Shown here piece by piece: positions 23,888 through 32,300 of a stretch of 64,000 bases of DNA. Origin of the DNA: Oscillospiraceae bacterium (GTDB lineage Bacteria; Bacillota; Clostridia; Oscillospirales; Ruminococcaceae); assembly GCA_017547245.1 (NCBI GenBank), contig JAFYQD010000008.1, positions 124,001 through 188,000 on the forward strand. Direction: 5' to 3'. Within the stretch, counting starts at the first letter, position 1; each line of letters begins with the position of its first letter. The notes under the pieces are model-generated. The model was not told the origin of the DNA, made no database searches, and was given only the letters and a program-made list of their open reading frames with translations. The position numbers and the translations under genes were made by a program.

Positions 23888-25789
23888 TTATTTCTTATAG
23901 GTGCCGATGTACTTTATGGGATCCATATAACGGCCGTTGATGCGCACCTCAAAGTGGAGATGTGGGCCTGTGGTGTTGCCGGTTCGGCCAACCAGACCGA
24001 TCATTTCACCCTGAACAACATATTGGCCAACCGATACATACTTCTGGCTCATATGTGCATAAAGGGTGGTAACACCGCTGCCATGGTCAATGATGACGTG
24101 CATGCCGTATGGTCCGTACCAGGCCGACCGCACAACGGTGCCGGAGCGGGAGGCACGAATGGGGGCGCCATAGTTGCCGGCAATATCCATGCCGGTGTGA
24201 CCCCAGTAACTGCCCAGACTTCCGTTAAAGAAGCCCCAGTCTACCGGCCAGATAAAGCCGGAGCCCGACTTGTCCAGACCTGCCACATACTGCTGAGGAG
24301 TCATGGTGCCGGCGCGCACTACCTTGTTTACAGGTTCCTGGGTTACAACGGCTTTAAGCACGGTGCGGCTTTCCTCAATGCCATCGATATAGGTGATGTT
24401 GGCGGTTACCGTCTGTTTGCCGGGGATGCCGTTGGAAACGGTAACGGTGTACCCCTGAGGATAGCGGTCATCGGGGATGGAATCAACACCGAAGGGAATG
24501 TTTTCTTCGTACACTTCGGTACGGGTGACCTTGGTGGCCAGATAAGATTCGGCCCGGGAAATCAAAACCTCGTTGCCTGCCCGGAAGAAAGCGGCAGTTT
24601 CGATGTCGGGGTTAAGTGCCTTCAGTTCGGCATAGGGCATATCGTTTTTGGAAGCCACACCAACGGGGGTGTCGCCGGCTTCGATGATATATACCTTTTC
24701 CACCTGCTCGTTGCCCGAAATTTTTTCGGCAAGCTTGTGCATGGGAATTACCGAAGAGGAGGGATAAAGTCCCTGCTTCAAAGCCATCGACTTGATAAAG
24801 CTGACCGTTTCGTCTTCGGCGCCGGTTTTGTCACGTTCCAGAATGTTTACCAGATAATCCAGCAGTTTGTCGCCGTTCTTGACGGCACCCATAAATTTGC
24901 CTTCCAGATAGAAGCCCGAGGCTTCTTCCAAAGAGCCGCCCGAAGCGGTGATCAACCGGTTGGAAAGGGTTTCGACATCGGTTAGGTCATCTTCGTGGGC
25001 TGCGGTGAGGGTATAGGTGGGAATAATGTTTTCCTGATTAACGTTCTGGTCGCTGACAATGCGTTCCTTCATGCTGATCTGAGCCTGGTTAAAAACATTT
25101 TCATTGCTGATAATGCCCAGATTTTCACCCTCATAGTCGACCGAAAGGCCAAGGGTTATGGAAGAATAGTGCTGGATGGTGGTCAGCAGTAAAACCAATG
25201 CCATAACAGGCAGAACATAGCTGGCAACCAGCGAAACAGCGGCACGGCAGCCGGAAATAATGAACCATAAACAAGCCAGCACACCGGGTTTGCGGCCGTG
25301 GTGCCTTTCCTGAAAACGGATTGTTCTGTGGCGATAGTACACCGCCATCTCACGGAACGGTGCGGTAAAGGAGCGGCGCATACGCCCAAGGCGGCGCTGG
25401 CGGCGGTAGCTGCGGTTGCTGGAATACTGGATGCGCCAACGCTTCCACGAGTGGCGTATTCCACGCAGGCGGCGGCCCCAGCGCTTGAACATGCGCATGA
25501 CCTGAATACCCAGGTAATAGCAGAAGCGATAGGCCATCATGATGGGGCCGTATCGTTTTGCGGGGCGGGCCGGTTTTGCAGCCTTGGCGGAAGAGCGGCT
25601 CTGCGGTTTCTTTTTGGGCTGCTGTGCCCTAAGCTGCTTGACCGTTTCTTCCTTCTTTTTATAGGTTTTTTTATTGTTAAGAGGAGTGCGCACCGGGGTG
25701 GAGCCATCCAGCAGGGGCTGGTTGTCGGCTGTGGTTTTTTGGGAACTGTGCTGCTGCAAATCGGCAGCTTTTTTTCTGCTTTCAGCCAT
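23888..25789 (-). CDS. Membrane-anchored M23 endopeptidase with LysM-like and G5 domains and a basic cytoplasmic head
   Basis: The start at 25789 (MAESRKK) is preceded by a ribosome site, giving 633 residues. Residues 1 to about 168 are very rich in Lys and Arg and probably cytoplasmic; one transmembrane segment follows (about 170-203). The outer part has a long linker, a LysM-like VYIIEAGDTPVGVASK, a G5 domain (YTVTVSNGIPGKQTVTANI region) and a C-terminal M23 domain with HTGMDIA, LYAHMS and GPHLHFEVR, so all zinc ligands are present. It should cleave peptidoglycan cross-links at the membrane. Its own promoter is strong; it is divergent from rny. Confidence 0.9.
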   Translation of the reverse strand: MAESRKKAADLQQHSSQKTTADNQPLLDGSTPVRTPLNNKKTYKKKEETVKQLRAQQPKKKPQSRSSAKAAKPARPAKRYGPIMMAYRFCYYLGIQVMRMFKRWGRRLRGIRHSWKRWRIQYSSNRSYRRQRRLGRMRRSFTAPFREMAVYYRHRTIRFQERHHGRKPGVLACLWFIISGCRAAVSLVASYVLPVMALVLLLTTIQHYSSITLGLSVDYEGENLGIISNENVFNQAQISMKERIVSDQNVNQENIIPTYTLTAAHEDDLTDVETLSNRLITASGGSLEEASGFYLEGKFMGAVKNGDKLLDYLVNILERDKTGAEDETVSFIKSMALKQGLYPSSSVIPMHKLAEKISGNEQVEKVYIIEAGDTPVGVASKNDMPYAELKALNPDIETAAFFRAGNEVLISRAESYLATKVTRTEVYEENIPFGVDSIPDDRYPQGYTVTVSNGIPGKQTVTANITYIDGIEESRTVLKAVVTQEPVNKVVRAGTMTPQQYVAGLDKSGSGFIWPVDWGFFNGSLGSYWGHTGMDIAGNYGAPIRASRSGTVVRSAWYGPYGMHVIIDHGSGVTTLYAHMSQKYVSVGQYVVQGEMIGLVGRTGNTTGPHLHFEVRINGRYMDPIKYIGTYKK

Positions 25790-25846
25790 TGGTGTCACTC
25801 CTTTCTTTGCAAAATAAAATACACTGACCTCAGGGCATACACACAT

Positions 25847-25875
25847 ATTATACATAAAACGACCCTGCAAATCAA
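25847..25875 (-). promoter_or_regulatory. Promoter of the M23 gene
   Basis: On the minus strand TTGATT (25870-25875), a 17-nt spacer and TATAAT (25847-25852). Confidence 0.8.
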
Positions 25876-26084
25876 GTTTAGGCATATTTCAAGCACTACA
25901 TTATCACCCAAAAATGACCGTGATGTGAATATAACATTAAAATGTGGCTGGCAAATGGTGGAAACTTCGGGCCGATTCATGCTGCCCAGGGCCGGATTTG
26001 GCTGTGTTGGGGCGGTGTTTTTTTTGCCGCAAATCAGGTTTTGACAAAATTTTTGACGAAAGTGTACGAGATGGGTGGATTATC

Positions 26085-26113
26085 TTGACATCCATAACAG
26101 AACAATATAAAAT
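26085..26113 (+). promoter_or_regulatory. rny promoter
   Basis: TTGACA (26085-26090), a 17-nt spacer and TAAAAT (26108-26113). It leaves a leader of about 110 nt. The rest of the 25876-26084 intergenic stretch shows AT-rich sequence and no further gene. Confidence 0.75.
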
Positions 26114-26231
26114 AGTATAGGTGCATTGTATAACGGCAACATATGCACTTTGATGATTTACAATTTTTGTACGTTTATAGATGGCTTTTGCATCTTGAAA
26201 ATTTGATAAGAAGGAGGTTCAAGTATAGATC

Positions 26232-27794
26232 ATGAATTCAAGCGAAATTTTGTCCCTTGTTATTTGCGGTGTGATCGCACTGTTTGTTGGATTGCTTATC
26301 GCCTTCCCCTTGGGCGTTCAGTATAGAAAAAAAGTTGCGGAAGCAGAACTGGGTTCTGCCGAAGAAGAAGCAAAACGCGTACTCAGCGATGCGATTAAAA
26401 CTGCTGAAAGCAAGAAAAAAGAAGCCTTGGTTGAAGCCAAGGATGAAATTCACAGAATGCGTACCGAAGCTGATAAAGAGCTGAAGGAACGCCGCAGCGA
26501 AACTCAGCGCCAGGAGCGCCGCCTTCAGCAGAAGGAAGAGTCGCTGGACCGAAAGACCGAGAACCTGGAAAAGAAGGAAGAGGCCCTGAGCGAAAAGCTC
26601 CGTTTGGCCGAAGCCAAGCTGGAAGAGGTCGAAAAGATCAAGCAGCACCAGTTTGATATGCTGGAACGCATTTCCGGCTATACTGCCGAGCAGGCCAAGG
26701 AATATCTGCTGGCCAATCTGGAAAACGAGCTGACCCACGAAAAGGCTCTGAAAATCAGCATGTTTGAAACCCGCCTGAAGGATGAAAGCGACCAGAAGGC
26801 CCGCGAAATCATCTCCCAGGCCATTCAGCGCTGTGCCGCTGACCATGTGGCTGAAGTAACCGTTTCGGTAGTTCCCCTGCCCAACGATGAAATGAAGGGC
26901 CGCATCATTGGCCGTGAAGGCCGCAATATCCGCACCCTGGAAACCCTTACAGGCGTAGACCTGATTATCGACGATACTCCCGAAGCCATTACCCTTTCGA
27001 GCCACGATGCCGTCAAGCGTGAGATCGCAAGAATTGCTTTGGAACGTTTGATTCAGGACGGCCGTATCCATCCCGCCCGCATTGAGGAAATGGTGGAAAA
27101 GGCCCGCCGCGAAGTGGAAAGCAAGATCAAGCAGGATGGCGACCGTGCCGTTATGGAAACCGGTGTCCATGCCCTGCATCCCGAACTGGTTCGTCTGCTG
27201 GGCCGTATGCGTTACCGTTCCAGCTATGGCCAGAATGTTCTGGTACATTCCATCGAAGTTGCCCAGTTGGCAGGCATTATGGCCGCCGAACTGGGTGCCG
27301 ACGCAAACCTGGCCCGCCGTGCAGGTCTGCTGCACGACATCGGCAAGGCTCTTACCCACGAAATTGAGGGCAGCCACGTAGCTATTGGTGTTGACGTTGC
27401 CCGCAAGTATAAAGAAAACGCAGATGTTATCCACGCCATTGAAGCCCACCACGGCGACGTGGAACCCAAGACCGTGGTTGCCTGCCTGGTACAGGCTGCC
27501 GATGCTATTTCGGCCGCACGTCCCGGCGCCCGCCGCGAAAATCTTGAAAACTACATCAAGCGTCTTGAAAAGCTGGAAAGCATCGCCACTTCCTTTGAAG
27601 GTGTTGACAAGTGCTTTGCAGTACAGGCCGGCCGCGAAGTTCGCGTAATGCTTAAGCCTGAGGTGGTCAGCGATGATCAGATGATCATTGTGGCACGCCA
27701 GATTGTAAAACGTATCGAAGACGAAATGGATTACCCCGGCCAGATCAAGGTCCATGTAATCCGCGAAACCCGCGCCATCGAATACGCCAAGTAA
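26232..27794 (+). CDS. rny: Ribonuclease Y
   Basis: RNase Y is the membrane-bound endonuclease that starts mRNA decay in many Firmicutes. The 520-residue protein has an N-terminal transmembrane helix (residues 6-28), a long charged coiled coil (about 35-190), a KH RNA-binding domain ([29 protein letters not shown] region near 220) and an HD domain ([27 protein letters not shown]). All catalytic motifs are intact and the length is standard. It is monocistronic with its own promoter and a strong terminator. Confidence 0.97.
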   Translation: MNSSEILSLVICGVIALFVGLLIAFPLGVQYRKKVAEAELGSAEEEAKRVLSDAIKTAESKKKEALVEAKDEIHRMRTEADKELKERRSETQRQERRLQQKEESLDRKTENLEKKEEALSEKLRLAEAKLEEVEKIKQHQFDMLERISGYTAEQAKEYLLANLENELTHEKALKISMFETRLKDESDQKAREIISQAIQRCAADHVAEVTVSVVPLPNDEMKGRIIGREGRNIRTLETLTGVDLIIDDTPEAITLSSHDAVKREIARIALERLIQDGRIHPARIEEMVEKARREVESKIKQDGDRAVMETGVHALHPELVRLLGRMRYRSSYGQNVLVHSIEVAQLAGIMAAELGADANLARRAGLLHDIGKALTHEIEGSHVAIGVDVARKYKENADVIHAIEAHHGDVEPKTVVACLVQAADAISAARPGARRENLENYIKRLEKLESIATSFEGVDKCFAVQAGREVRVMLKPEVVSDDQMIIVARQIVKRIEDEMDYPGQIKVHVIRETRAIEYAK

Positions 27795-27802
27795 AAAATC
27801 AG

Positions 27803-27838
27803 AAAGCCCGAAGGAGTTCGCTCCTTCGGGCTTTTTTC
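27803..27838 (+). terminator. rny terminator
   Basis: The perfect stem AAGCCCGAAGGAG with a TTCG tetraloop is followed by a T-run. Confidence 0.95.
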
Positions 27839-27940
27839 TTTGTCCGGCACGGGTGGCGGCAAAATCATACTGTGGAACAGGGCAGAAGGGAAGGGCGGCA
27901 AAACACCGTTGGCCGGCAAAACACATAATATAGAAAGAAT

Positions 27941-28109
27941 GCGGCGGAGCGGTTGTTCCCTTGGGGGAAGGCTGCCGGGGGTCGGGACAGCAAGGCGGCG
28001 GTGTCCCAAAGGGTGGCGCCCGGCCGGAAGCCGGACGTCTGCAAAAAGCCCGGGGCAGCGGCCGCCGCCATAGCATAGTGCCCCCGTCCTGCTTTCAGGA
28101 TGGGGGCAC
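27941..28109. other. GC-rich structured intergenic segment, candidate non-coding RNA
   Basis: The 413 nt between the rny stop and rpe hold no convincing gene but fold into nested helices. Outer: GCGGCGG (27941-27947) with CCGCCGC (28062-28068). Inner: GCTGCC (27971-27976) with GGCAGC (28054-28059). Local hairpins: TTCCC/GGGAA (27956-27969), GGGACA/TGTCCC (27984-28007) and CCGGC/GCCGG (28020-28034). A separate 14-bp hairpin with a CTTT loop follows at 28078-28109. No U-tract or strong promoter fixes the strand. It does not match the T-box, SRP, tmRNA or RNase P signatures I know. Confidence 0.4.
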
Positions 28110-28154
28110 ACTTGTGGCATTTGTGAATATCGGGTGAATAAATGGTCGCTCAGG

Positions 28155-28183
28155 TTGACCTTTTGTCTGTTTTAGGGTAGAAT
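28155..28183 (+). promoter_or_regulatory. Promoter of the rpe-rnf-like operon
   Basis: TTGACC (28155-28160), a 17-nt spacer and TAGAAT (28178-28183), about 68 nt before rpe. Confidence 0.78.
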
Positions 28184-28251
28184 AAAGTGATTATTTATGC
28201 GCTGCTCCGCCCCAAAAACGGACAAGGCAACATCTCTAAGGAGGTTTTAAT

Positions 28252-28926
28252 ATGGTAAGAATTTCCCCCTCGGTTCTTTCGGCCGATTTCGCCTATCTGG
28301 CAGACGATATTGCTGCTGTTAAAGAGGCCGGTGCCGACTGGCTGCATGTAGACATCATGGATGGTGTGTATGTTCCCAACCAGAGCATGGGTGCCCCTGT
28401 GGTAAAGGCCATGCGCCGTGTCAACGACCTGTTTTTTGATGTGCATCTGATGTGCGCCAAGCCTTCCTGGCTGATCGAACTTTACGCCAAGTCGGGTGCC
28501 GACCTGATCACCATTCATGTTGAAACCGAGTCGGACAAGACCGAAGAGATTCTCAAGGACATCAGAGCAAAGGGCTGCAAGGCCGGTCTGGCCCTTGACC
28601 CCGACACCCCCATCGAAGAAGTGCTGAAGTACCTGCCCCTGTTGGATCTGGTACTGGTTATGACCGTAAAGTCCGGCCTTGGCGGACAGAAGTTCCGTCC
28701 CGAACTGCTCAGCAAGGTCGAAGCCGTTTATGAAGAAGCCAAGCGTCAGGGACGCAACGACCTGATCATTCAGGTGGATGGCGGCATTAACCCCGAAACC
28801 ATTGCCCTTGCCTCGGCTGCCGGTGCCGATTGTTTTGTTGCCGGCTCGGCCGTGTTTGACAAGGATGACTATAAACTGGCAATCTCCAGCATGCGCGCCG
28901 CCGCAGAGCAGAATGCCCGTGCCTGA
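28252..28926 (+). CDS. rpe: Ribulose-phosphate 3-epimerase
   Basis: Rpe interconverts ribulose 5-phosphate and xylulose 5-phosphate in the pentose phosphate pathway. The 224-residue TIM barrel has the family motifs in order: SPSVLSADFAYL, WLHVDIMDGVYVPN (catalytic Asp and metal ligands), FDVHLMC, VLVMTVKSGLGGQKF, IQVDGGINPET and FVAGSAVF. The length is typical. AAGGAGG lies upstream. It is followed by 45 nt and then the Rnf-like cluster with no terminator between, so it is probably the first gene of that transcript; in many Clostridia rpe lies beside rsgA and thiN, which are not here. Confidence 0.96.
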   Translation: MVRISPSVLSADFAYLADDIAAVKEAGADWLHVDIMDGVYVPNQSMGAPVVKAMRRVNDLFFDVHLMCAKPSWLIELYAKSGADLITIHVETESDKTEEILKDIRAKGCKAGLALDPDTPIEEVLKYLPLLDLVLVMTVKSGLGGQKFRPELLSKVEAVYEEAKRQGRNDLIIQVDGGINPETIALASAAGADCFVAGSAVFDKDDYKLAISSMRAAAEQNARA

Positions 28927-28971
28927 AAAACAGGCAAAAAGTTCTAAAAGCAGGAAGGGAGGAACTTCCCA

Positions 28972-30030
28972 ATGGATATGCAGAATCGTCCTCACAAGGG
29001 TGTATATCTTCAGCAATTTAAGGAACCGGCACTTTCCCGCGAGATTCGTACTTTTCTGAATGCTTCGGCTTCCGAAACATTGATAGAACATCCGGCAACC
29101 AAAGAACTGGATGATTTGACTGCGTGGGAAATCGTCGACATTGCCCGTCAGGCAGGCATTGTGGACGAACGCGACGGCCGTCCCCTTTATCAAAAGCTGC
29201 AGAGGGCAAGAGACAAGGAAATTCGTGCTGTGGTAATTGACGCCATGGATGACGAACCCTTTGTTTCCAGCCAGCTGGGCGTGCTGCTGCATATGCGCGA
29301 CAGCGTTTCGTTTGGCTTGAAGGCTGTTCGAAAGGCAGTTGAAGCCGAAAGCAGTGTTATTGCGGTATACAAAAACCTCACCGATGCCGAAACCCGTATT
29401 CCCGGCAGCATCGATGGGGTGCGTGTGGCCCGTATCGGCGGAAAATACCCTGCCGAACTGCACCTCAGCCGTGAGCTTGGTTTGCGCAAAGCCTATATTA
29501 CCGTGGGTGTCTGCGCCTTGGTCTTTTTGGCCCGTGCCATCATCAGCGGCCAGATGCAGAAAAGCTGCTTTATCACCGTTGCCGGCAACTGCATTGCCAA
29601 CCCCACCAATCTGGAAGTTTCGCTTGGTATGAATCTGAGCATGGTGTTGGAGCGCTGCGGTCTGGCCGATAACCCCACCCGTGTGGTCATCGGTGGTTCC
29701 ATGACCGGTATTTCCATCATGGATACCGACAAGACCCTTATTTCCCCCACCACCCGTGCAGTACTGGCCTTCCGTGAAGATGAAAAGGAACGCAACTATA
29801 CCTGCATCGGCTGCGGCCGTTGTACGGCTGTTTGCCCGCAGGATCTGGATCCTATGTTTATTTACCGTGCGGTAAAGAACCGCCGTCTGTCGATGCTGGG
29901 CTTCCTGAAAGCCGAAAAATGTGTGGGATGCGGCACCTGCAGCTATGTCTGCCCCTCCAAGCTGCCTCTTTCCACCGTTATCAGCAAATACAGCAAACCG
30001 GACGGAGAGGAGGATGAAGCATGCAACTGA
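28972..30030 (+). CDS. RnfC-like two-[4Fe-4S] protein lacking the flavin/NADH loop
   Basis: The 352-residue protein aligns by eye with RnfC but is about 90 residues short. Both ferredoxin clusters are intact: Cys278, 281, 284, 288 (CIGCGRCTAVCP) and Cys317, 320, 323, 327 (CVGCGTCSYVCP). In contrast, the N-terminal GGxHPP/barrel region is missing. The glycine-rich AGIVG(L/M)GGAxFPT segment that forms the nucleotide/FMN site reads AGIVDERDGRPLYQKL, and NGAECEPY reads DAMDDEPF. NADH oxidation through FMN is therefore unlikely. It overlaps the RnfD-like gene by 10 nt. I avoid the symbol rnfC because the function is doubtful. Confidence 0.8.
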   Translation: MDMQNRPHKGVYLQQFKEPALSREIRTFLNASASETLIEHPATKELDDLTAWEIVDIARQAGIVDERDGRPLYQKLQRARDKEIRAVVIDAMDDEPFVSSQLGVLLHMRDSVSFGLKAVRKAVEAESSVIAVYKNLTDAETRIPGSIDGVRVARIGGKYPAELHLSRELGLRKAYITVGVCALVFLARAIISGQMQKSCFITVAGNCIANPTNLEVSLGMNLSMVLERCGLADNPTRVVIGGSMTGISIMDTDKTLISPTTRAVLAFREDEKERNYTCIGCGRCTAVCPQDLDPMFIYRAVKNRRLSMLGFLKAEKCVGCGTCSYVCPSKLPLSTVISKYSKPDGEEDEACN

Positions 30031-30989
30031 TTCAGCGCAACGCACCTCATATCCGTCATAGCGACAACCCCAAAACCCTGCAGGGCGATATGATTTTGGC
30101 CCTGCTGCCGCTGTATGTGCTTGGCGTATGTTTTTACGGCTTCCGTGTGCTGGTCACCATGTTGGTTTCGGTGTTCAGCTGCTGGCTGTGCGACATGCTT
30201 TGCAGTCTGCTGCGCCGCCGCTTTTTTAACTTCCGTGATCTTTCGTCCCTTGTTACCGGTCTTATCATTCCTTTGATGATGCCGGCCTCGGTGCCTTACT
30301 ATGTTGTGGCATTTTCGGGTGCGTTCGCCATTGCTGTTATCAAGCATCCCTTTGGCGGCACCGGCGAAAATCTTTTCAACCCTGCTGCCGGCGGCATTGC
30401 CTTTGCAGTGGCCTGCTGGCCTGCACAGGTATTCTCTTATCCCGTTACTTTTACCACCATTCCCCTGTGGAATGTTGACAGCGTAATCACCGTGCCCAGC
30501 ACCGCACATACCCTGAAGATGGGCGGTCTGCCCTCGGCCGATCTGGGGGATATGCTGTTGGGTCTGGTGGCCGGCCCTGTTGGTACAGTAAGCATTCTGG
30601 TGCTGCTGGCCTGCCTGATCTATCTGTCGGTGCGCCGCACCATTCCTCTGCTGCAGCCCCTCTGCTTCCTGATTGCAGTGGCGCTGATGGCTTATGCTTT
30701 CCCCCGTGCCGATATCAGCCGCACCTACTCGGTGCTTTATGAGATGATGTCCGGTTCGCTGGTGTTTGGTGCTGTGTTTATGCTCAATGACCCTGTCACT
30801 TCGCCCAAGCGTCCTGCTTCCCGTGCTATGTATGGTTTTGCAGTCGGCGTTGTTACCATGCTGTTCCGCTATTTTGGTGCCTTTGACCACGGCTTTGCCT
30901 TTGCACTGCTGCTGATGAACGCGCTTTCGGAAGAATTTGATTATGTAATTGTACGCATGGCTTCGGGCAGAAAGGGAGGTGCAGCATGA
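30021..30989 (+). CDS. RnfD-like membrane subunit
   Basis: The 322-residue polytopic protein has the RnfD/NqrB framework: the opening NAPHIRHSDNPKTLQGDMI, TGLIIPLMMPASVPYYVV, HPFGGTGENLFNPAAGGIAFA, and the late FMLNDPVTSPKRPASRAMYG. Typical RnfD binds FMN covalently at Thr in an S-G/A-A-T motif after a DAV-like turn; the corresponding stretch here reads VDSVITVPSTAHTLKMGG, so the canonical motif is not intact. There are about nine to ten helices. It overlaps its upstream neighbour by 10 nt and the RnfE-like gene by 4 nt, which means tight co-expression. No apbE flavin transferase gene is in the window. Confidence 0.82.
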   Translation: MQLIQRNAPHIRHSDNPKTLQGDMILALLPLYVLGVCFYGFRVLVTMLVSVFSCWLCDMLCSLLRRRFFNFRDLSSLVTGLIIPLMMPASVPYYVVAFSGAFAIAVIKHPFGGTGENLFNPAAGGIAFAVACWPAQVFSYPVTFTTIPLWNVDSVITVPSTAHTLKMGGLPSADLGDMLLGLVAGPVGTVSILVLLACLIYLSVRRTIPLLQPLCFLIAVALMAYAFPRADISRTYSVLYEMMSGSLVFGAVFMLNDPVTSPKRPASRAMYGFAVGVVTMLFRYFGAFDHGFAFALLLMNALSEEFDYVIVRMASGRKGGAA

Positions 30990-31663
30990 AACTGACACGC
31001 AACCGCAAACTGCGCCGTTTCTTTGATGTTACAAAGGGCATTTTTGGCCGCAATATTGTTCTGGTCAGCGGTTTGATGCTTCCTTATATCATCATGCCGG
31101 CCGTTAGCCTGAAAGCTTCGGTGGCACTTACCATTGCCATGCTGTTCGCTGTTTTGATGGGGATAGCCGCCGCTCAGTTTATTTCCAAACTGGATGACTG
31201 GGTTCGCTATATTCTGATTACCCTTGCTTCTTTGGGCGGTGTTGCCCTTTCCCGTTTGGTAATCCGCCTTGTTTCTGCCGAAATTTTTGACACCCTTGGC
31301 ATCTATCTGCCGCTGATGGCTGTAAACAGCATTGTGGTGCTGTGTGCGGCCGAACGTGCCCGCCGTGAAAACCTGCTGCATACCGCAGTGTATGGTCTTT
31401 CCACCGTTGTGGGCTTTAGTCTGGTGGCCTGCACCGTTGGTGCCTTGCGTGAACTGATGCTGTCGGGCTCCATTTGGGGCACCCCGGTGGCAACCGTTTC
31501 CTTCCCTGTGGCTGCCACAGTATTTTTCGGCTTTATTATGGTTGCCTTCTTCGGTGCCGCCGTTCAGGCAATGCGCCGGGTCATTGTGGGTATAAACCTT
31601 CGTTTGGACAATCCCACGGCCGAGGACCTGCTGCGTCAGCAGGAAGAAAGGATGGTGGACTAA
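30986..31663 (+). CDS. RnfE-like Rnf/Nqr membrane subunit without Fe-S cysteines
   Basis: The 225-residue protein belongs to the Rnf-Nqr family (RnfA/RnfE, NqrD/NqrE) with six helices. Classical RnfE has LVQLLGLCPLLAV near the N-terminus and GI(F/Y)(I/L)PLIVTNCIVVGRA in the middle; the two cysteines help hold an intramembrane [2Fe-2S] cluster. Here the first reads LVSGLMLPYIIMP and the second GIYLPLMAVNSIVVLCAA, with Ser115 in place of Cys. Otherwise the second motif is very well kept, so this is substitution within a conserved fold and not misalignment. It starts within the RnfD-like stop (ATGA) and abuts the next gene. Confidence 0.82.
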   Translation: MKLTRNRKLRRFFDVTKGIFGRNIVLVSGLMLPYIIMPAVSLKASVALTIAMLFAVLMGIAAAQFISKLDDWVRYILITLASLGGVALSRLVIRLVSAEIFDTLGIYLPLMAVNSIVVLCAAERARRENLLHTAVYGLSTVVGFSLVACTVGALRELMLSGSIWGTPVATVSFPVAATVFFGFIMVAFFGAAVQAMRRVIVGINLRLDNPTAEDLLRQQEERMVD

Positions 31664-32263
31664 ATGGAACTGTTGATGGAAATCCTGTCCGTATTCCTTT
31701 CGGCTGTTTTGCTGGAAAACATGGTGTTTTCCCGTGCGCTTGGTGTTTCGCGCACCACTCTGGTTCAAGAGAAAAAAGCCTCTGTTATGGCCTTCAGCAT
31801 TTCGGTGCTGTTTATGTGCACCGTAAGTTCGGTGCTTGGCTGGGGCATTCGTTGGCTGATCAACTGGTCCGACATTGAACTGACCCTGTTTGTCAAACAG
31901 GCAGCCCTGTTCCTGGCGGTGATTGCCAGCTATGCGCTGCTTTATTTGCTTATCCGCAGCAAGATGAAAAACCTTGTTTCCATGTTTGGCAATGTGGTTT
32001 CCTATGCGGCCTTTAACGGTGCGGTATATGGATCTTTGCTGATCAGCGCCACCAAGGAATTGGCCTTTTGGCAGACGGTGGTGCATGGTCTTGGCGCAGG
32101 CTTTGGTATGGTGCTGGCCTGCGGTCTTATCCTGATGGGGCATCGCCGTCTTGACCTGCGCAATGTTCCCCGTGCTTTCCGCGGCATGCCTGTCATGCTG
32201 CTCTATATCGGTATTCTGGCATTGGCTTTCTATGGTTTGGTAGGACACAACCTGCCCACCTGA
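31664..32263 (+). CDS. RnfA-like Rnf/Nqr membrane subunit without Fe-S cysteines
   Basis: The 199-residue six-helix protein matches RnfA in layout: FLSAVLLENMVFSRALGV for the usual VGTVLVNNFVLVKFLGL, then LRNVPRAFRGMPVMLLYIGILALAFYG near the C-terminus as in RnfA. The ligand cysteines are lost: FLGLCPF becomes ALGVSRT (Ser29) and TTNCAVLG becomes AFNGAVYG (Gly119). With the RnfE-like partner, all four intramembrane cluster ligands are absent. The start codon directly follows the upstream stop. The gene closes a C-D-E-A cluster that has neither rnfG nor rnfB, and a DUF4015 gene follows after 37 nt. Confidence 0.8.
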   Translation: MELLMEILSVFLSAVLLENMVFSRALGVSRTTLVQEKKASVMAFSISVLFMCTVSSVLGWGIRWLINWSDIELTLFVKQAALFLAVIASYALLYLLIRSKMKNLVSMFGNVVSYAAFNGAVYGSLLISATKELAFWQTVVHGLGAGFGMVLACGLILMGHRRLDLRNVPRAFRGMPVMLLYIGILALAFYGLVGHNLPT

Positions 32264-32300
32264 TACCAAAAAAATCCTCGCATCGTGTGGAGGTGCCCCT

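Noticed and set aside
27731..28120. Overlapping open frames of 68 to 129 codons on both strands in the rny-rpe spacer
   Set aside because: They lack ribosome sites, overlap each other in conflicting frames and have low-complexity Pro/Arg/Ala composition caused by the GC-rich structured sequence.
28195..30045. 616-codon minus-strand frame under rpe and the RnfC-like gene
   Set aside because: It is antisense to two clearly coding genes and shows no recognisable domain; codon bias explains it. The same applies to the long minus-strand frames at 26238-28076, 44087-46363, 46570-48549 and 53215-55797.
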